Source: Diphasiastrum complanatum
Lineage: Eukaryota; Streptophyta; Lycopodiopsida; Lycopodiales; Lycopodiaceae
Reading direction: 5' to 3'
Length of the DNA: 64,000 nt
NCBI GenBank assembly: GCA_029204225.1
Contig: CM055110.1
Coordinates: forward strand, 18,347,501 to 18,411,500
The notes under the pieces were generated by a model. It had not been told where the DNA came from, made no database searches, and worked only from the letters and a program-made list of their open reading frames with translations. This document shows positions 46,150 to 57,480 of the stretch, piece after piece. Position 1 is the stretch's first letter. Every line of letters begins with the position of its first letter. The position numbers were made by a program, and so were the translations under genes.

Positions 46150-47158
46150 ATTTAGGTTGTCGATAGACATTAAAAAGTAACCAGTATTACTTATATTTGG
46201 AATGGGTAATGTTAATGAATTCTAAACAACAATCTGGCCTCTATTGAATTGAAGGAAGCGCGTTCTACAAATGAAATGTTATCAGAGTAGTACAGCAGAC
46301 TACACTCTGGCTGACTAAGGTGTCAACAAAGAATCGGGAATTGTTCGATGTATTCGCGATCGCGCAGACAATTAACTAATCGAGTTTGCAAACTATTCGT
46401 TCCTAGACAATAGTCCTCAACAACTAAAGCCCAACTTAATGGTTAAAGAGCACAAATGGTTTTAGAGCACGTTAGAAACTTTTGTCAATGCCAATCAGGA
46501 AAATAGATCATAGACTCAATTCTTCAGACAGAGACTGTCATCTCATTTGTATACATACAACTTAATTCAATGATCATGCTAGACTGCACAAAGATAGTCA
46601 TTATTCAAGTGTCGAAAAGAAAGTATTCGCAACAGACGAATAAGATGATTTTAAGATAGTTCTTTAGAGCATGCTTTACGAAAACACACAAAGAGTAATT
46701 CATGAAATGCGTTAGAGATTGTTAGCATACTCAAAATCACTCACACTCGGCAGTGCAGAGAACAGAGATAAGGGAGAATAACTCACAGAACTCTATTCAC
46801 TTCTTCAATCTCTTACATAAGCATAAACTCTTCTCTCTCGATGATCGAGACTGAAGTGTGAGATCAATATATGTTCTACGGGACGAACAAACACACCTCT
46901 TAAACAATAGGTGCATCGCTCCCGCGAAAGGGTCTAGTTAGGAATTAAACTGAAAATACGTTCAACTATACCATAAAAGGTATACTTAACTATGAGTTAA
47001 AGTTACTCTAGTTTAACATGTCTTTTCATAACTAGTCGTTTCATATGGACGACCTAGTTAAGGGTTATCCAAGACAATGTCTTTTCCTATTAAAGGTCTA
47101 GCCCTTAATTTATAAGGCAAGTACCTAGGAGATATATTCTCGAAAAAATTTTCTATTC
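46150..47158 (-). repeat. G2 LTR, right arm
   Basis: On the minus strand this runs from the copia junction at about 47158 to the gag at about 46145. It aligns with 44036-44718 (inverted) and, more diverged, with 25060-26190. Confidence 0.75.
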
Positions 47159-48440
47159 GACTTTTATTATCATTTGTTGTTGTAGCAAATTTGGAAATAC
47201 ATCAAATGGATGTACCAACAACATATCTCAATGGAGTTATCGAAGAAGACATTTACATGGTCCAACCCGAAAGTTATATTATCGAAGGTAAACACAACCA
47301 TGTGTGTAAACTCCATAAGGGACTTTATGGCTTGAAGCAATCTGCTCGAGCATGGTTTCAAAGAATCAATACTTTCCTCATTGATCACGGCTACACACCA
47401 AGCTCTTCAAATTCAAATGTTTACTTTAAGATAGTGCAGCAGTCTTTTATCATTATCACTTTGTACGTGGACAACAATAGTATCGATTTGATAAAAGAAA
47501 CTAAGACAATGCTATCCTCTGAATTCGACACAACTGATCTTGGCAAAGCTCATTTCTACCTTGGTATTCAAATTTACAGAAACAGAAATCGAAAGTTGAT
47601 CTACATTACTCAACAGAGGTCCATCCACAATATGTTAGTCAGATATAATCTGGTTAATTGCAAGTTAGCTCTCTCACCAATGGAACCAGGTCTCAAATCG
47701 TTGAAGGACCAGTGTCCTTGAACAATCGAAAAAAAGGAGCAGATGCGTGAGTATCCTTATCATTCAATAATAGGATCTCTTATGTACGCAATGATTTGTA
47801 CCAGACCAGACGTAACTTTTGCAGTCAACTCCCTAAGTCATTATATGACCAACCCTGGCATAACACATTGGAAGGCTCTCATCAGAGTCATGAGATATCT
47901 TCGAGCTACTATGGACTTTTGCATTTGTTATGGAACAGTCAATAACGAAAAACTCAATCTACTCGGTGGTTACACAGATGTAAGTTGGGCAGGAGATATA
48001 GACACTCATAAATCTACTTCTGGATCTACATTCTTCCTCAATAATGGTCCAATTTCCTGGAACAGTTGCAAGCAATCTTGATAGCTCTATCTTCTACAGA
48101 ATCAAAGTATATCGCAGCCTCACAAGCTACTAAGGAAGCAATTTGGTTGAGAAACTTCCTTTCAGATATTAAATTTGAATCAATATGCTCCGACATTATT
48201 ATCTTGTGATAATCAAAGTGCCATTGCCTTGTCAGTCAACCCCAGATTTCATTCTAGAAGTAAGCACATTGAGTTAAGTATCACCATGTCAGAAGCAAAA
48301 TTCTCAACAGAGAGGTTAGATTGCAGTACCATTAGAGGAGTTCTCAATATCAAAAAGACCCTTTGTAAAGATACTTTTATTTTTTTTCTTTAGTTTCGAC
48401 TGTCACCAGGCCCAATCAAAATGCACAGATTTGAAATCTA
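47159..48440 (+). pseudogene. family-4 RT C-terminal half and RNase H
   Basis: RT blocks are MDVPTTYLNGVIEEDIYMVQP, YGLKQSARAWFQR and LYVDNNSIDLIKETK; the catalytic YVDD has become YVDN, so the polymerase is dead. It continues TTDLGKAHFYLGIQIY, GSLMYAMICTRPDVTFAV, then RNase H SWAGDIDTHKSTSGS, SWNSCKQS and, after stops, NQSAIALSVNPRFHSRSKHIEL. Several stops break it. Confidence 0.85.
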
Positions 48441-49176
<736 letters not shown>

Positions 49177-49189
49177 AGCACTTCTAATA

Positions 49190-49455
49190 TTTTTCCTTTG
49201 TTATTTAGGGTGCGTTGTTGGAGCACATAGTGCCCTAAATAACAAAAGAAAAACAATGGTTTGGGTTAGTGGGACCACGGTAAGTTGTAACTTAGGATAG
49301 AATAGTGAGGAAAAAATATTACGAGTACTTTATGTAAAGTGGTGCATTCATTTGAGGGCATTCCCAGTGCCCTCGTCCCTCGTTTTCCTTGGGTGCCCTC
49401 AGGATCATGAGGGCCTCGCTTGCTAGAACGCCCTCAAATGAATACACCACCTTAC
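49190..49455. repeat. two short hairpins after family-4 LTR
   Basis: First hairpin: TTTGTTATTTAGGG ... CCCTAAATAACAAA (about 49196-49249). Second: GTAAAGTGGTGCATTCATTTGAGGGC at 49335-49360 pairs with its near-complement at 49428-49453, with a loop rich in TGCCCTC. Both resemble small MITE-like or hairpin-forming sequences. Confidence 0.55.
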
Positions 49456-49559
49456 AAAAAACATTCCAGACAAGCAATAGTAAGATACAATAACAAAAGC
49501 AACTCTAGAAAGTAAGTCTAGAAGCAAGTTAAAAGAGCCAAAGAACTCATCCCTCCACC

Positions 49560-50045
49560 TATGCGAGCTTCTTTGCTTCCCTTTGAGACTTTGCTCAACC
49601 ATCAGTGTGTTCATTTTCAAAAGTTTCTTTTGGAGCGGTTCCACTCACATGCTTTCCCTCAGCTTCTCAGTGATTCACCTTCTGATGAGACTCGGGCTCT
49701 CCTTCTATCTTGTGCAGGCCCAGGTGTTGGTGCTTGGGTTGTTGCTTGTTCCACTCTTGCACCTATCTTCAGAGCTGTTTGTCATCGCTCTTCGAGTTAG
49801 ATTGGGTCTCCCTCATCCAATGTTGGCGGGTTTAATGAAGTGTTCCTGTGGTCACCCTCTGGATTCCCTTGCCACTCATCTCATGCATTGCCCTTCTGGC
49901 AAGATCAGATCACAACTCAGAATTCCATTCGTAACATTCTGGCATCTATTGCACATGAGTGCGGCTTTTATGTTGTCCGGAAGCAGACCCACATCTTGCA
50001 TGTGTCTAATTCATATTCGCCTCAGCGTCAAGTTGATCATGTTCT
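49560..50045 (+). pseudogene. non-LTR retrotransposon-like C-terminal fragment
   Basis: Reading 49561-49800 and then 49793-50047 gives RALLLSCAGPGVGAWV, ALRVRLGLPHP and CSCGHPLDSLATHLMHC. This RLGLP / C-x-CG / H-x4-C arrangement is a pattern I associate with the C-terminus of some plant non-LTR reverse transcriptases. The match is by pattern only; no polymerase core is present. Confidence 0.4.
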
Positions 50046-50047
50046 AG

Positions 50048-50312
50048 TTAGAATTAAAGTTAGAATCACTGTGTTACTGTATTGTGGGTCCTATCAGTGG
50101 ATAAGGATCAGTTGGCCTCGCCACGAGGCAAGTCAATGGGACACGCGTCCCGCCAACGGCAACCTGGGTCATGCATGGGTTTCCTGAGTGAACAACTATA
50201 TGTAATTTCATTTTGAGAAGTACAGTTGCTATGTGAGCTTGCTGAGGAGAGTGATTTTCTGTCTGTGTTACTGTGTAGCATGATCTGTGTTCCTGTGCAA
50301 AGCAAATTCTAA
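50048..50312 (+). repeat. copia family-5 5' LTR
   Basis: 265 bp with ends TTAGAATTAAAG and AAATTCTAA, like 36168-36439. A primer-site-like taatatcagagaag follows (50314-50326), a mutated or variant form of TGGTATCAGAG. Confidence 0.8.
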
Positions 50313-51597
50313 GTTAATATCAGAGAAGTACAGGGAGTGTACACAGTACAGTGTCGTCGTTGAAGACGGAAAGAGAAGCACGGGTTGAAGACGGAAAGAG
50401 AAGCACTGGTGCACGGTTTCTAATTTATAGAGGCTTGCTAAGCTCAGCAGAGGGATTATTAGCCTGTGCATAGCATCAGACAGAGAAAAATTTGGTGAAA
50501 CATTGACAATTTTGAAGCCAGCTGAAAATTGAAACCATACTTGGGGTTATGGTTTTTATACATAACTGGTGATTTCTTCACTGTTTGTGCACCGTTTTGG
50601 ATGCCGTAAGGACAGGAAGGAAGCTAATCACACTATCAATCAGCCATGGAGAGATTCTGAGGTTTATGTCAGAGATTTGTCTCCAGACAGTTAACCTAGA
50701 AGATTTGCGGTAAAAAGGTGAAAAAGCCACTTTGTCAAGTTGAGCTACAATCACCGCTTCTCCACGGAATTTCCTGACTGAACACTCTACAGTCATGGAT
50801 TCAGTAGGGCGACCCTGCTCCAGGCCTCAGATCGTGCTCAAAACGATCCACAGGAGAGCTTGATCTGATAGTTTTCAGAGAAGGGAGGCGCGACCGCAGA
50901 CAGGGAAGTAGCGGGCAGTTCGCGCGCCCAACGTGATGAAGAACTCAGTGTACCAAAGATCATAGCGTCTGCAAGAGTTTGGTTCAATGCCCAGATGTAC
51001 TTTGAACCTTTAGATGAGGTGTCAAATGAATCAACGGTCCAGAATCTGTGATAGGAGAGAAATTTGAACCACAAGATTTGGTTCAGCCATTGGATGAGCT
51101 TTGAACAAGGCCCTGAAGAATTGAAGTGCATTCTGACCTTCAACTTCATTAAAAATTTTCATACTGAAAGTTGAGTTGGGTCCCTTCACAAGTGAAGAGT
51201 GAAGTTTTTTCAAAGTGAAGAAACAGTTCAAAAGCTAGAAAAGTCCCTATTTTTGGGTCCTTTGCCCGTTTTGACCCAAACAAAAGGCTATAACCTCCAA
51301 ACGAAGGGCACCCGGACTGTACTTGCAAGTACAGTACAACAAAACAGAGTGGTGGCAGCGAAGAAAGTGTTTGGAGTACGCCAAAAGTAGTTTCACCATT
51401 CCATTGGGCACGTTGTTAGGAGTTGACGACTGAGTGCATTTCAAAAGGTGACGCCGATTTGGCTTTCAAATTGGTGGAAAAGCGGCGAGTGGCCTGGTAA
51501 GAAAAAAAGTGTAGGTCATTATTTTCAATTTCTGACATCACTGTTTGCCTCGACATACTGTTCTTAGCCAAAGGCAGAAGTTTCAAGCAGTTTTGCG
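50313..51597 (+). other. copia family-5 leader, about 1.3 kb
   Basis: Unusually long leader between LTR and gag, with no open frame of note. A short direct repeat (ttgaagacggaaagagaagcac) appears near 50360 and 50386. Confidence 0.6.
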
Positions 51598-53320
51598 ATG
51601 GCAAACATGGGAGAGTCCATTTTGAGTGAAAGTAGCAAATTGGACGGGATTTCCAACTATGCAGTGTGGAAATTCAAAATGAAAAACATACTGATGGAGA
51701 AAGATGTGTGAGAAGTTGTCACAGGTGATGAGAGAAGGCCGCCAAATGAAACAGACATCAAAGTGTTCGACAAAAAGATGAGGAAAGCTTTGACCTTCAT
51801 TAACTTGTCAGTGAAGGATCACATCATTACCCACATTTGTGATGCTATTACACCCAGACAGGCATGGGGTGTGCTAAAGGAGCAGTTCGAGACGTCAAAT
51901 TCGTCAAGAATCATGTTTCTGAAGTCAAAGTTGAATAGTGCCCGCATGGAACAAGGAGAGCACATTCAGACGTACATGACCAGAATCAAGACAATGAGAG
52001 ATGAACTGCATTCTATTGGAGAGCGCATACGTGATGTGGAGCTGGTGCATAATGCATTATGCGGCATTGTAGAACCCTATCAAATCTTTGTGAGCGGAAT
52101 AACATCAAGAGAAAGATTGCCAACCTTTGACGAGCTCACAGGAATCCTGATGCAGGAAGAGCAACGACGAGAAATGGTGAAAGCTAGACATCAAAATGAT
52201 GATCAGGCACTTGCGACACGCCAAAAACAAGGCAAGGGCAAGGGCAAGAAGAAGACTAAGCAGCAATTTGCCAAGTCTCAGGAGGATGAGGGATCTTCCA
52301 GCAAAACTAAGAAGAAAGACAAGTGCTTCCATTGTGGTAAAAAGGGCCATTGGAAGAGTGAATGTCGCAAATTCCTGGCGGAACAAGGCAAGGGGAAACC
52401 AAAACAAGAAGGTAACCTTATCGATGAAGGTGATACTGAAGACTCTAGCATCTTCATATCTGCATTGTCATCTAATCAAGATGATCAAGCATGGTATATT
52501 GACTCAGGAGCCACAAGACACATGACAGGTAACAAGAACTGGTTCAGTAGTTTGAAGGCGTTGGATAATGGAACATCTGTTTCACAAACAAATGGTGAAG
52601 TGTGCATGATCAAGGGGATAGGCACAGTTTCAATCCAACTGTTTGATGGCAAAAGAAGGATGATCAGGGAGGTACTTTACGTACTAGGTTTGAAGAAAAA
52701 TCTACTTTCTGTTGGAGTCATTACGGATCAAAAGTTGAAAGTAGAATTCGCCCATGATCGTTGCTTTGTGAAGGCTGCGAACCAAAAGTTCAAAGTCATT
52801 GCGGATGGAGTAAGAGAGCCCAATACAAAATTGTACAGGTTGAATGCTACAATCAAGGGGCAATATGGACTTGTATCATCCGTTCCTTCGCAAACTGAGT
52901 TGTGGCACAAAAGGCTTGGTCACTTGAACTTGGGAAGCCTCAGTTTGATGAGAAAATTGGAGATGGTAACAGGACTGCCTACCATAGAAGATCACTTGAA
53001 ATCGATGTGCGAATCTTGTATATATGGGAAGCAACATCGAGAGAAATTCAATAAAGGGGGTGTTGCAAGAGCAAAGAACATCCTGGATTTAATCCACACA
53101 GATTTATGCGGGCCTATGAGGACCATGTCCTTAGGAGAAGCCTTCTATTTCATGACCTTTATTGATGATAGGTCACGTAAGACGTGGATCTACTTCTTGA
53201 AGAAGAAATCAGATGCTTTTGAGAACTTCAAAAACTTCAAAAACTTGGTCGAAAATTAGACAGGTGAGAAGATCAAAGTCCTAAGATCAGATAGTGGAGG
53301 TGAGTATAAGTCTAATTTTC
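51598..53320 (+). pseudogene. copia family-5 gag, protease, integrase start
   Basis: From the ATG at 51598, gag reads MANMGESILSESSKLDG, with NYAVWKFKM and, past a TGA at 51709-51711 (Trp in relatives), KKMRKALTFINLSV. The frame from 51763 is open for 498 codons: gag, the zinc knuckle CFHCGKKGHWKSEC, protease WYIDSGATRHM, pre-integrase ELWHKRLGHLNL, CESCIYGKQHREKF and integrase FMTFIDDRSRKTWIYF. It ends at TAG 53257-53259 (VEN*TG, Gln in family 4), after which reading continues LRSDSGGEY. Good preservation with only two point stops suggests recent origin. Confidence 0.9.
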
Positions 53321-54180
53321 AAGTGTCCTAAGCGATGATGCCATAATAATGCTTTATTGACTAGAACAGAAGTTTTCAAGACCTGACTAGACTCAGAATA
53401 ACAATGTGCCAATCTATATAAGTAACCATGCCTCTTGCCGAGTGCAAGGATCTCATTACTCCGATCAATAATTTTGCATTAATCAGATTCAAATTCTACC
53501 TTATCACCTAAATCTGTAATTCTACTTACTGATAACAGATTTGTAGAGAGTTTAGGAACATATAAGACCTTTGATAGTAATTTGAATTGATCATGCTGGA
53601 ACCACAATCTTACAGTACCTTCACCTTCAATAGTGTGAGTACTATTGTCACCAAGATAAACAAATTTCTTTGTGTTGGAAGGCGTGTAGGAGTTGAAGAT
53701 CTCACGTTGATTGGTCACGTGTTGTGTAGCTCCCGAATCCAAAAATCATGAATCATCCAAAAATGCGCTTTGATCTTTGACCATGAATGCACCTTCGTCC
53801 ACTTCGACCTGGGGAGATGATGAAACTGTGTTTACTTGTTGATCAGGTTGCTTGGCTGCATTCTTCGCTTGGAGAATTTGGCAATCCTTGATCTCATGGT
53901 TATTGCGCTTGCAATACCTGCAAAACATCTTCTTTTTCAACTTTGGATCTGATGATTGTGCTTGACTTTGAGTCTATTTCTAATTCGTCGTAGCCTTCTT
54001 GAGCTTTTCTGTTGCTGTCGCTTAGAGCCTTTGTTGACATATAGAGCCTAAGAGGAGGAAGTAGACGGAGTGTCTTGACTTCTTCTATTGTCTTCTTACA
54101 GCAACATAGTGACTTTAGATGATGATTGAAAATGAACTAGACTGCTAATTGTGACTGATTGTGCTACAATATTATCAAGC
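53317..54180 (-). pseudogene. copia family-4, gag C-terminus to pre-integrase (copy 4'')
   Basis: The minus strand reads a gag tail, a zinc knuckle CRYCKRNNHEIKDC, then (past a TGA for the expected Trp) the protease FLDSGATQHV, SKVLYVPKLSTNLLSVSRI and the pre-integrase HHRLGHL, where it stops at 53317. The family-4 main copy has the same sequence around 42830-43080, with the reading frame lost there. The fragment ends where plus-strand family-5 integrase begins. Confidence 0.85.
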
Positions 54181-54189
54181 CTTGTATGC

Positions 54190-54921
54190 AACATGACCTG
54201 AGATGCTGTTCTTCATGAAGATCTGATGCTGATTGGAACCCTTTTGGGTCGGCCTAGGATGCTATTGGCCGGTCTAGGGGGATAATTTGTTGCTGCTTAT
54301 CTTGAAGACATGTTGTTGTATGGCTTTTGGGTCAATCTAAGATGCTATTGGCTGGTCTATTGGTCTTTGTGTAACCTGAGATGCTGAGTTCGAAGAATGG
54401 GGACCATTCTTTACCCGTGAAGGTCGCCACTGTTTGCGGAGAAAAAGACCTCTTTTTCAAGTTATTTTTGATTGAAAATTGTCGTCGCGTGTTATTACGC
54501 TGACGCGGAACTGTTAAAAAAAGACGCATAAATGGCCCATAATGGCCAGTTGCACTGCTATTAAAATATTGTTCATTTGCTAATTTACGTTGTATGAAAA
54601 TTCCATGTATGAGGCCTACGCCCCTAGTTTCCGGGTTTGTCGGGACTAGGAGGTGCCAAGTATTTTCGTAATACAGTTTTAGTAGAAACTTGGCCGTGAG
54701 CCCATAAAAACTGAAACCGTAAATAGGGCCCAACTTGACTTTGAAATTGCAAGTTGAGGCCAAGTTAGGTGTTAAAAACAAATTTGGGTCAGTGCCCTAT
54801 TTTTAGAGACATTTTTAGAGTCATAAGGAGGTGCCCCATTTCTCGAAGGGGTGCACCTCCAGCCCATTGAGCCCTTACATATGATAAAGAGGGGTGTGGG
54901 ACACCATTCTCATTGTCATCT

Positions 54922-54976
<55 letters not shown>

Positions 54977-56820
54977 CTTTTAGAGAAAGGGAAGGAGTAG
55001 AAGTTGTTTTGCTTGGTGCCTCCCATCTCTTCCACTTCCAATTTGTGCTCAATCCCACAGAGACAAGGAGGAGGAAATGAGAAGAGGCTGATCTGCGTGC
55101 AAACTGCTTATTTTTCATTGCTATTGATTCATTGCTTTGATCTCTAGCACTGTGTTATCATCATTTCTTGTGTTGGATCAGATTTGGTGTTATCTCTTGC
55201 TGCTTCTAATACTGTGGTTGCAGGCCCTGACATTTTGAGGATTGTACTTGTATATCTTTCCTATCTCTGACATTTGCTTGCAGGCTTGTGAAAAAGTTGG
55301 AAGCTTTGTTGTCTCATTGGCAGAGATTTTAGCCAGAAAGATTGATCCTTTATTGTTATCTACTTGTTAGTAGTATTGTCATTTCTGTGAATCATGATTG
55401 TTTGCAAGCATTGACAATTTATTTGAAGAGACTTCTTTGAAAGCATTCATAAAGTATTTGCTGTGTGCTTTTGGAAGACATCTTAAGGAGTTGGAAAACT
55501 GATTATGAGTTTAAACGGTGTTTCATTTCTTTGGAGGTCACTGCCCTGTAGGTTGCTAAAGAAGAACCATTCTATAGCCTGGTTAATCGTTGGTTTGTGT
55601 TTCGTTGATCAACCAACTATTTATAGATAGTGAGCCATTCCTCTGGCTGCTTTGAAAGCCATTGGCAAACTCTATCTGTAATCTGTTTTGACAGTCATTG
55701 GTGAGATTGTCACATTCACTGAGTCTAATCTGGTGATCTGTAGCCTGTTTCTAAGCTGCTTATCTATCATCTTAGAGTTGTCTAGTAAGCCAATTGGTTT
55801 GGCAACCATTGATGATAAGAAGTGTATTATCTTGACCTGTGTATCAATAATTTGGTGGCCATTGCTTTGCTGAGAGCCAGGGTTAGGAAGACCATTATTA
55901 GTGACTGATCTTTGCCAACACTGTGGCCTGATCCAAGTTCTACCTGTGCTCTTCTCTGACCAGCGATCTGCTGTCTGCGGGTTTGAACATCTGCCTTACC
56001 TGTATCCCTCAATCCGCTCCTTCCTGCTTGTAGCCGCTCTCCCTGCTGCCAGTGATCTCGGCTGGTTCCTTCTTGCTGCCCCGCTGTGGCAACGCCTTCT
56101 TTTCCATTTGCTTACCTGTCCACGATCCTCCCTAAGACCCTGCTCCTGCGACTTCTCTGTCTCGCTTCCCTGAACCTGCTGTATGGGGACCTCTGCCCGC
56201 GACCTCTTCTACTTACCTGACCTCCTGTGGCCCGCTCCCTCCTCCGATCTGCTAGCATGCCATCAGATGCGATCCCTACCCACCTGATCTGATGCCCATC
56301 ACTGCGGCCCTCGCTGCCCACACCCTGACCTGCTGATTCCACCTATCCACGCTTCATGCCTGTGGATTTCTAACAGAGACCCTGCTCCAACCATCTGCTG
56401 GTTGCTTGTTAGGGCCTAGCCCTTCTCGACCTCTGGCTCGCTACCTGTGGATATCATGGGTTGTCTGTGAACCCTAACTCCGGCTGCGTGTTTGATCAAT
56501 AGTCCTATCCATGCTTCCTACCTGAGGCCACCCCTACAAAAGGACATTTCTTCTTGAGGGGAGAAGAAGACCCGTAATAGATTATGGTGCCCAACTTATT
56601 TGACAACATTCTAAAGAAAATGGAGATACTAAGGAACCAGCTATCTCATCAACGGCCCTTCTTCCAATCCTCTTGATCTGTGGACCACCCCACTTTCCAA
56701 TATGGCCATCTCATCTATTCCCTATCTATGGGATTGATCTACAAGCAAACTCTACTTTGTTAGCAGCCCTCTAATTCTTGCCTGCGACCAACCCTAACTA
56801 CCCATTGTTGATTAGAAAAG
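54190..56820. other. old element region without clear genes
   Basis: Contains a two-copy repeat (ttttgggtc...atgctattgg, at about 54242 and 54325) and a (GA)n tract (54925-54974). Upstream of it, tatgataaag near 54877 might be a TATA-like element. GC-rich text near 56000-56500 holds no recognisable protein. Confidence 0.4.
54925..54974. repeat. (GA)n microsatellite
   Basis: About 50 bp of GA repeats, about 50 bp downstream of a TATA-like tatgataaag. Confidence 0.97.
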
Positions 56821-57480
56821 GAAATTATGGGCATTTAGACTATTGTGAGACGGGGCATTCCAAACATCTAGTTTGCAACCCGTTTATTGCTTACTTGAGA
56901 TTTGCAAATCTCATTCGTGGAGATCTTTAACCTTTAACCTCAGCCATTCGGTCACCCATCGTTTATGGTCTAGTGATGCTGTACGCACTTCGATCTTGCT
57001 TGTCTATCACTACTCGGAGTGTGCCTTATCACAGTTTGGCCCTACAATGTTTGTGAAAGATTCTAGCTCATGGTTTTGGAGATCCTCGTGACTCCGAACT
57101 TGTGAAACTTTATACTATCCTCATGGTCTAATTGCAGACCATATCACCATTAGTAACAAGTATTTCCGAAGCCTATGCAAACGTTCAGATGAAGATTAGG
57201 CATTTATTCAAGATCTAACCCTATTTCACCTCACTCGTTAAAGTGAATCTCATTTCATACACGAGTCAGGAGTGTATGTCCTATCGGTATCTCAAAAGCC
57301 AGAGCTTACATGCGTGATCTCTTGTCCATTCCAAAGTTCCTTAGGCTATATCTGAAAATTGCTTGTTGACCGTTAGAAATTCGCCTTCTTGATTGACACT
57401 GGAAGTGCCGGTGGTCATGAACGATGTATTTTTGACTCCATACCCAATGGAGCTTGAGCAGTAATTGTGGTATAGACCGA
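56820..57480 (+). pseudogene. decayed gag zinc knuckle and protease of an LTR element
   Basis: At about 56817-56880 the plus strand reads YGHLDYCETGHSKHLVC, close to a CCHC knuckle with one ligand lost. At about 57374-57425 it reads LVDR*KFAFLIDTGSAGG, a clear aspartic protease DTG motif (57395-57403) with TAG in place of an expected Gln. Between them are only short frames. It suggests an old retroelement spanning 54190-60432. Confidence 0.5.

Larger units (their letters stand above)
44036..47158 (-). mobile_element. gypsy G2 remnant with inverted LTR arms
   Basis: Two G2 LTR copies in opposite orientations, 44036-44718 (plus) and 46150-47158 (minus), flank a minus-strand gypsy gag (about 46140-44720). 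The arms match over at least 500 bp, including the LTR text around tttcgtaaagcatgctctaaag. The right LTR plus gag is the 5' end of a minus-strand element; the left inverted partial LTR came from another insertion or a rearrangement. The segment is embedded in family-4 copia pol. Confidence 0.75.
50048..53320 (+). mobile_element. copia family-5, 5' half
   Basis: Plus-strand 5' LTR (50048-50312), a long leader (to 51597), then gag, zinc knuckle, protease, pre-integrase and integrase start, ending abruptly at about 53320 inside integrase (RSDSGGEYKSNF). From there the sequence is minus-strand family-4. Complementary in content to 36168-38057, which has RT to 3' LTR of the same family. Confidence 0.85.

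Noticed and set aside
52105-52407. 100-codon minus-strand frame in copia family 5
   Set aside because: Antisense shadow of the 498-codon gag/pol frame.
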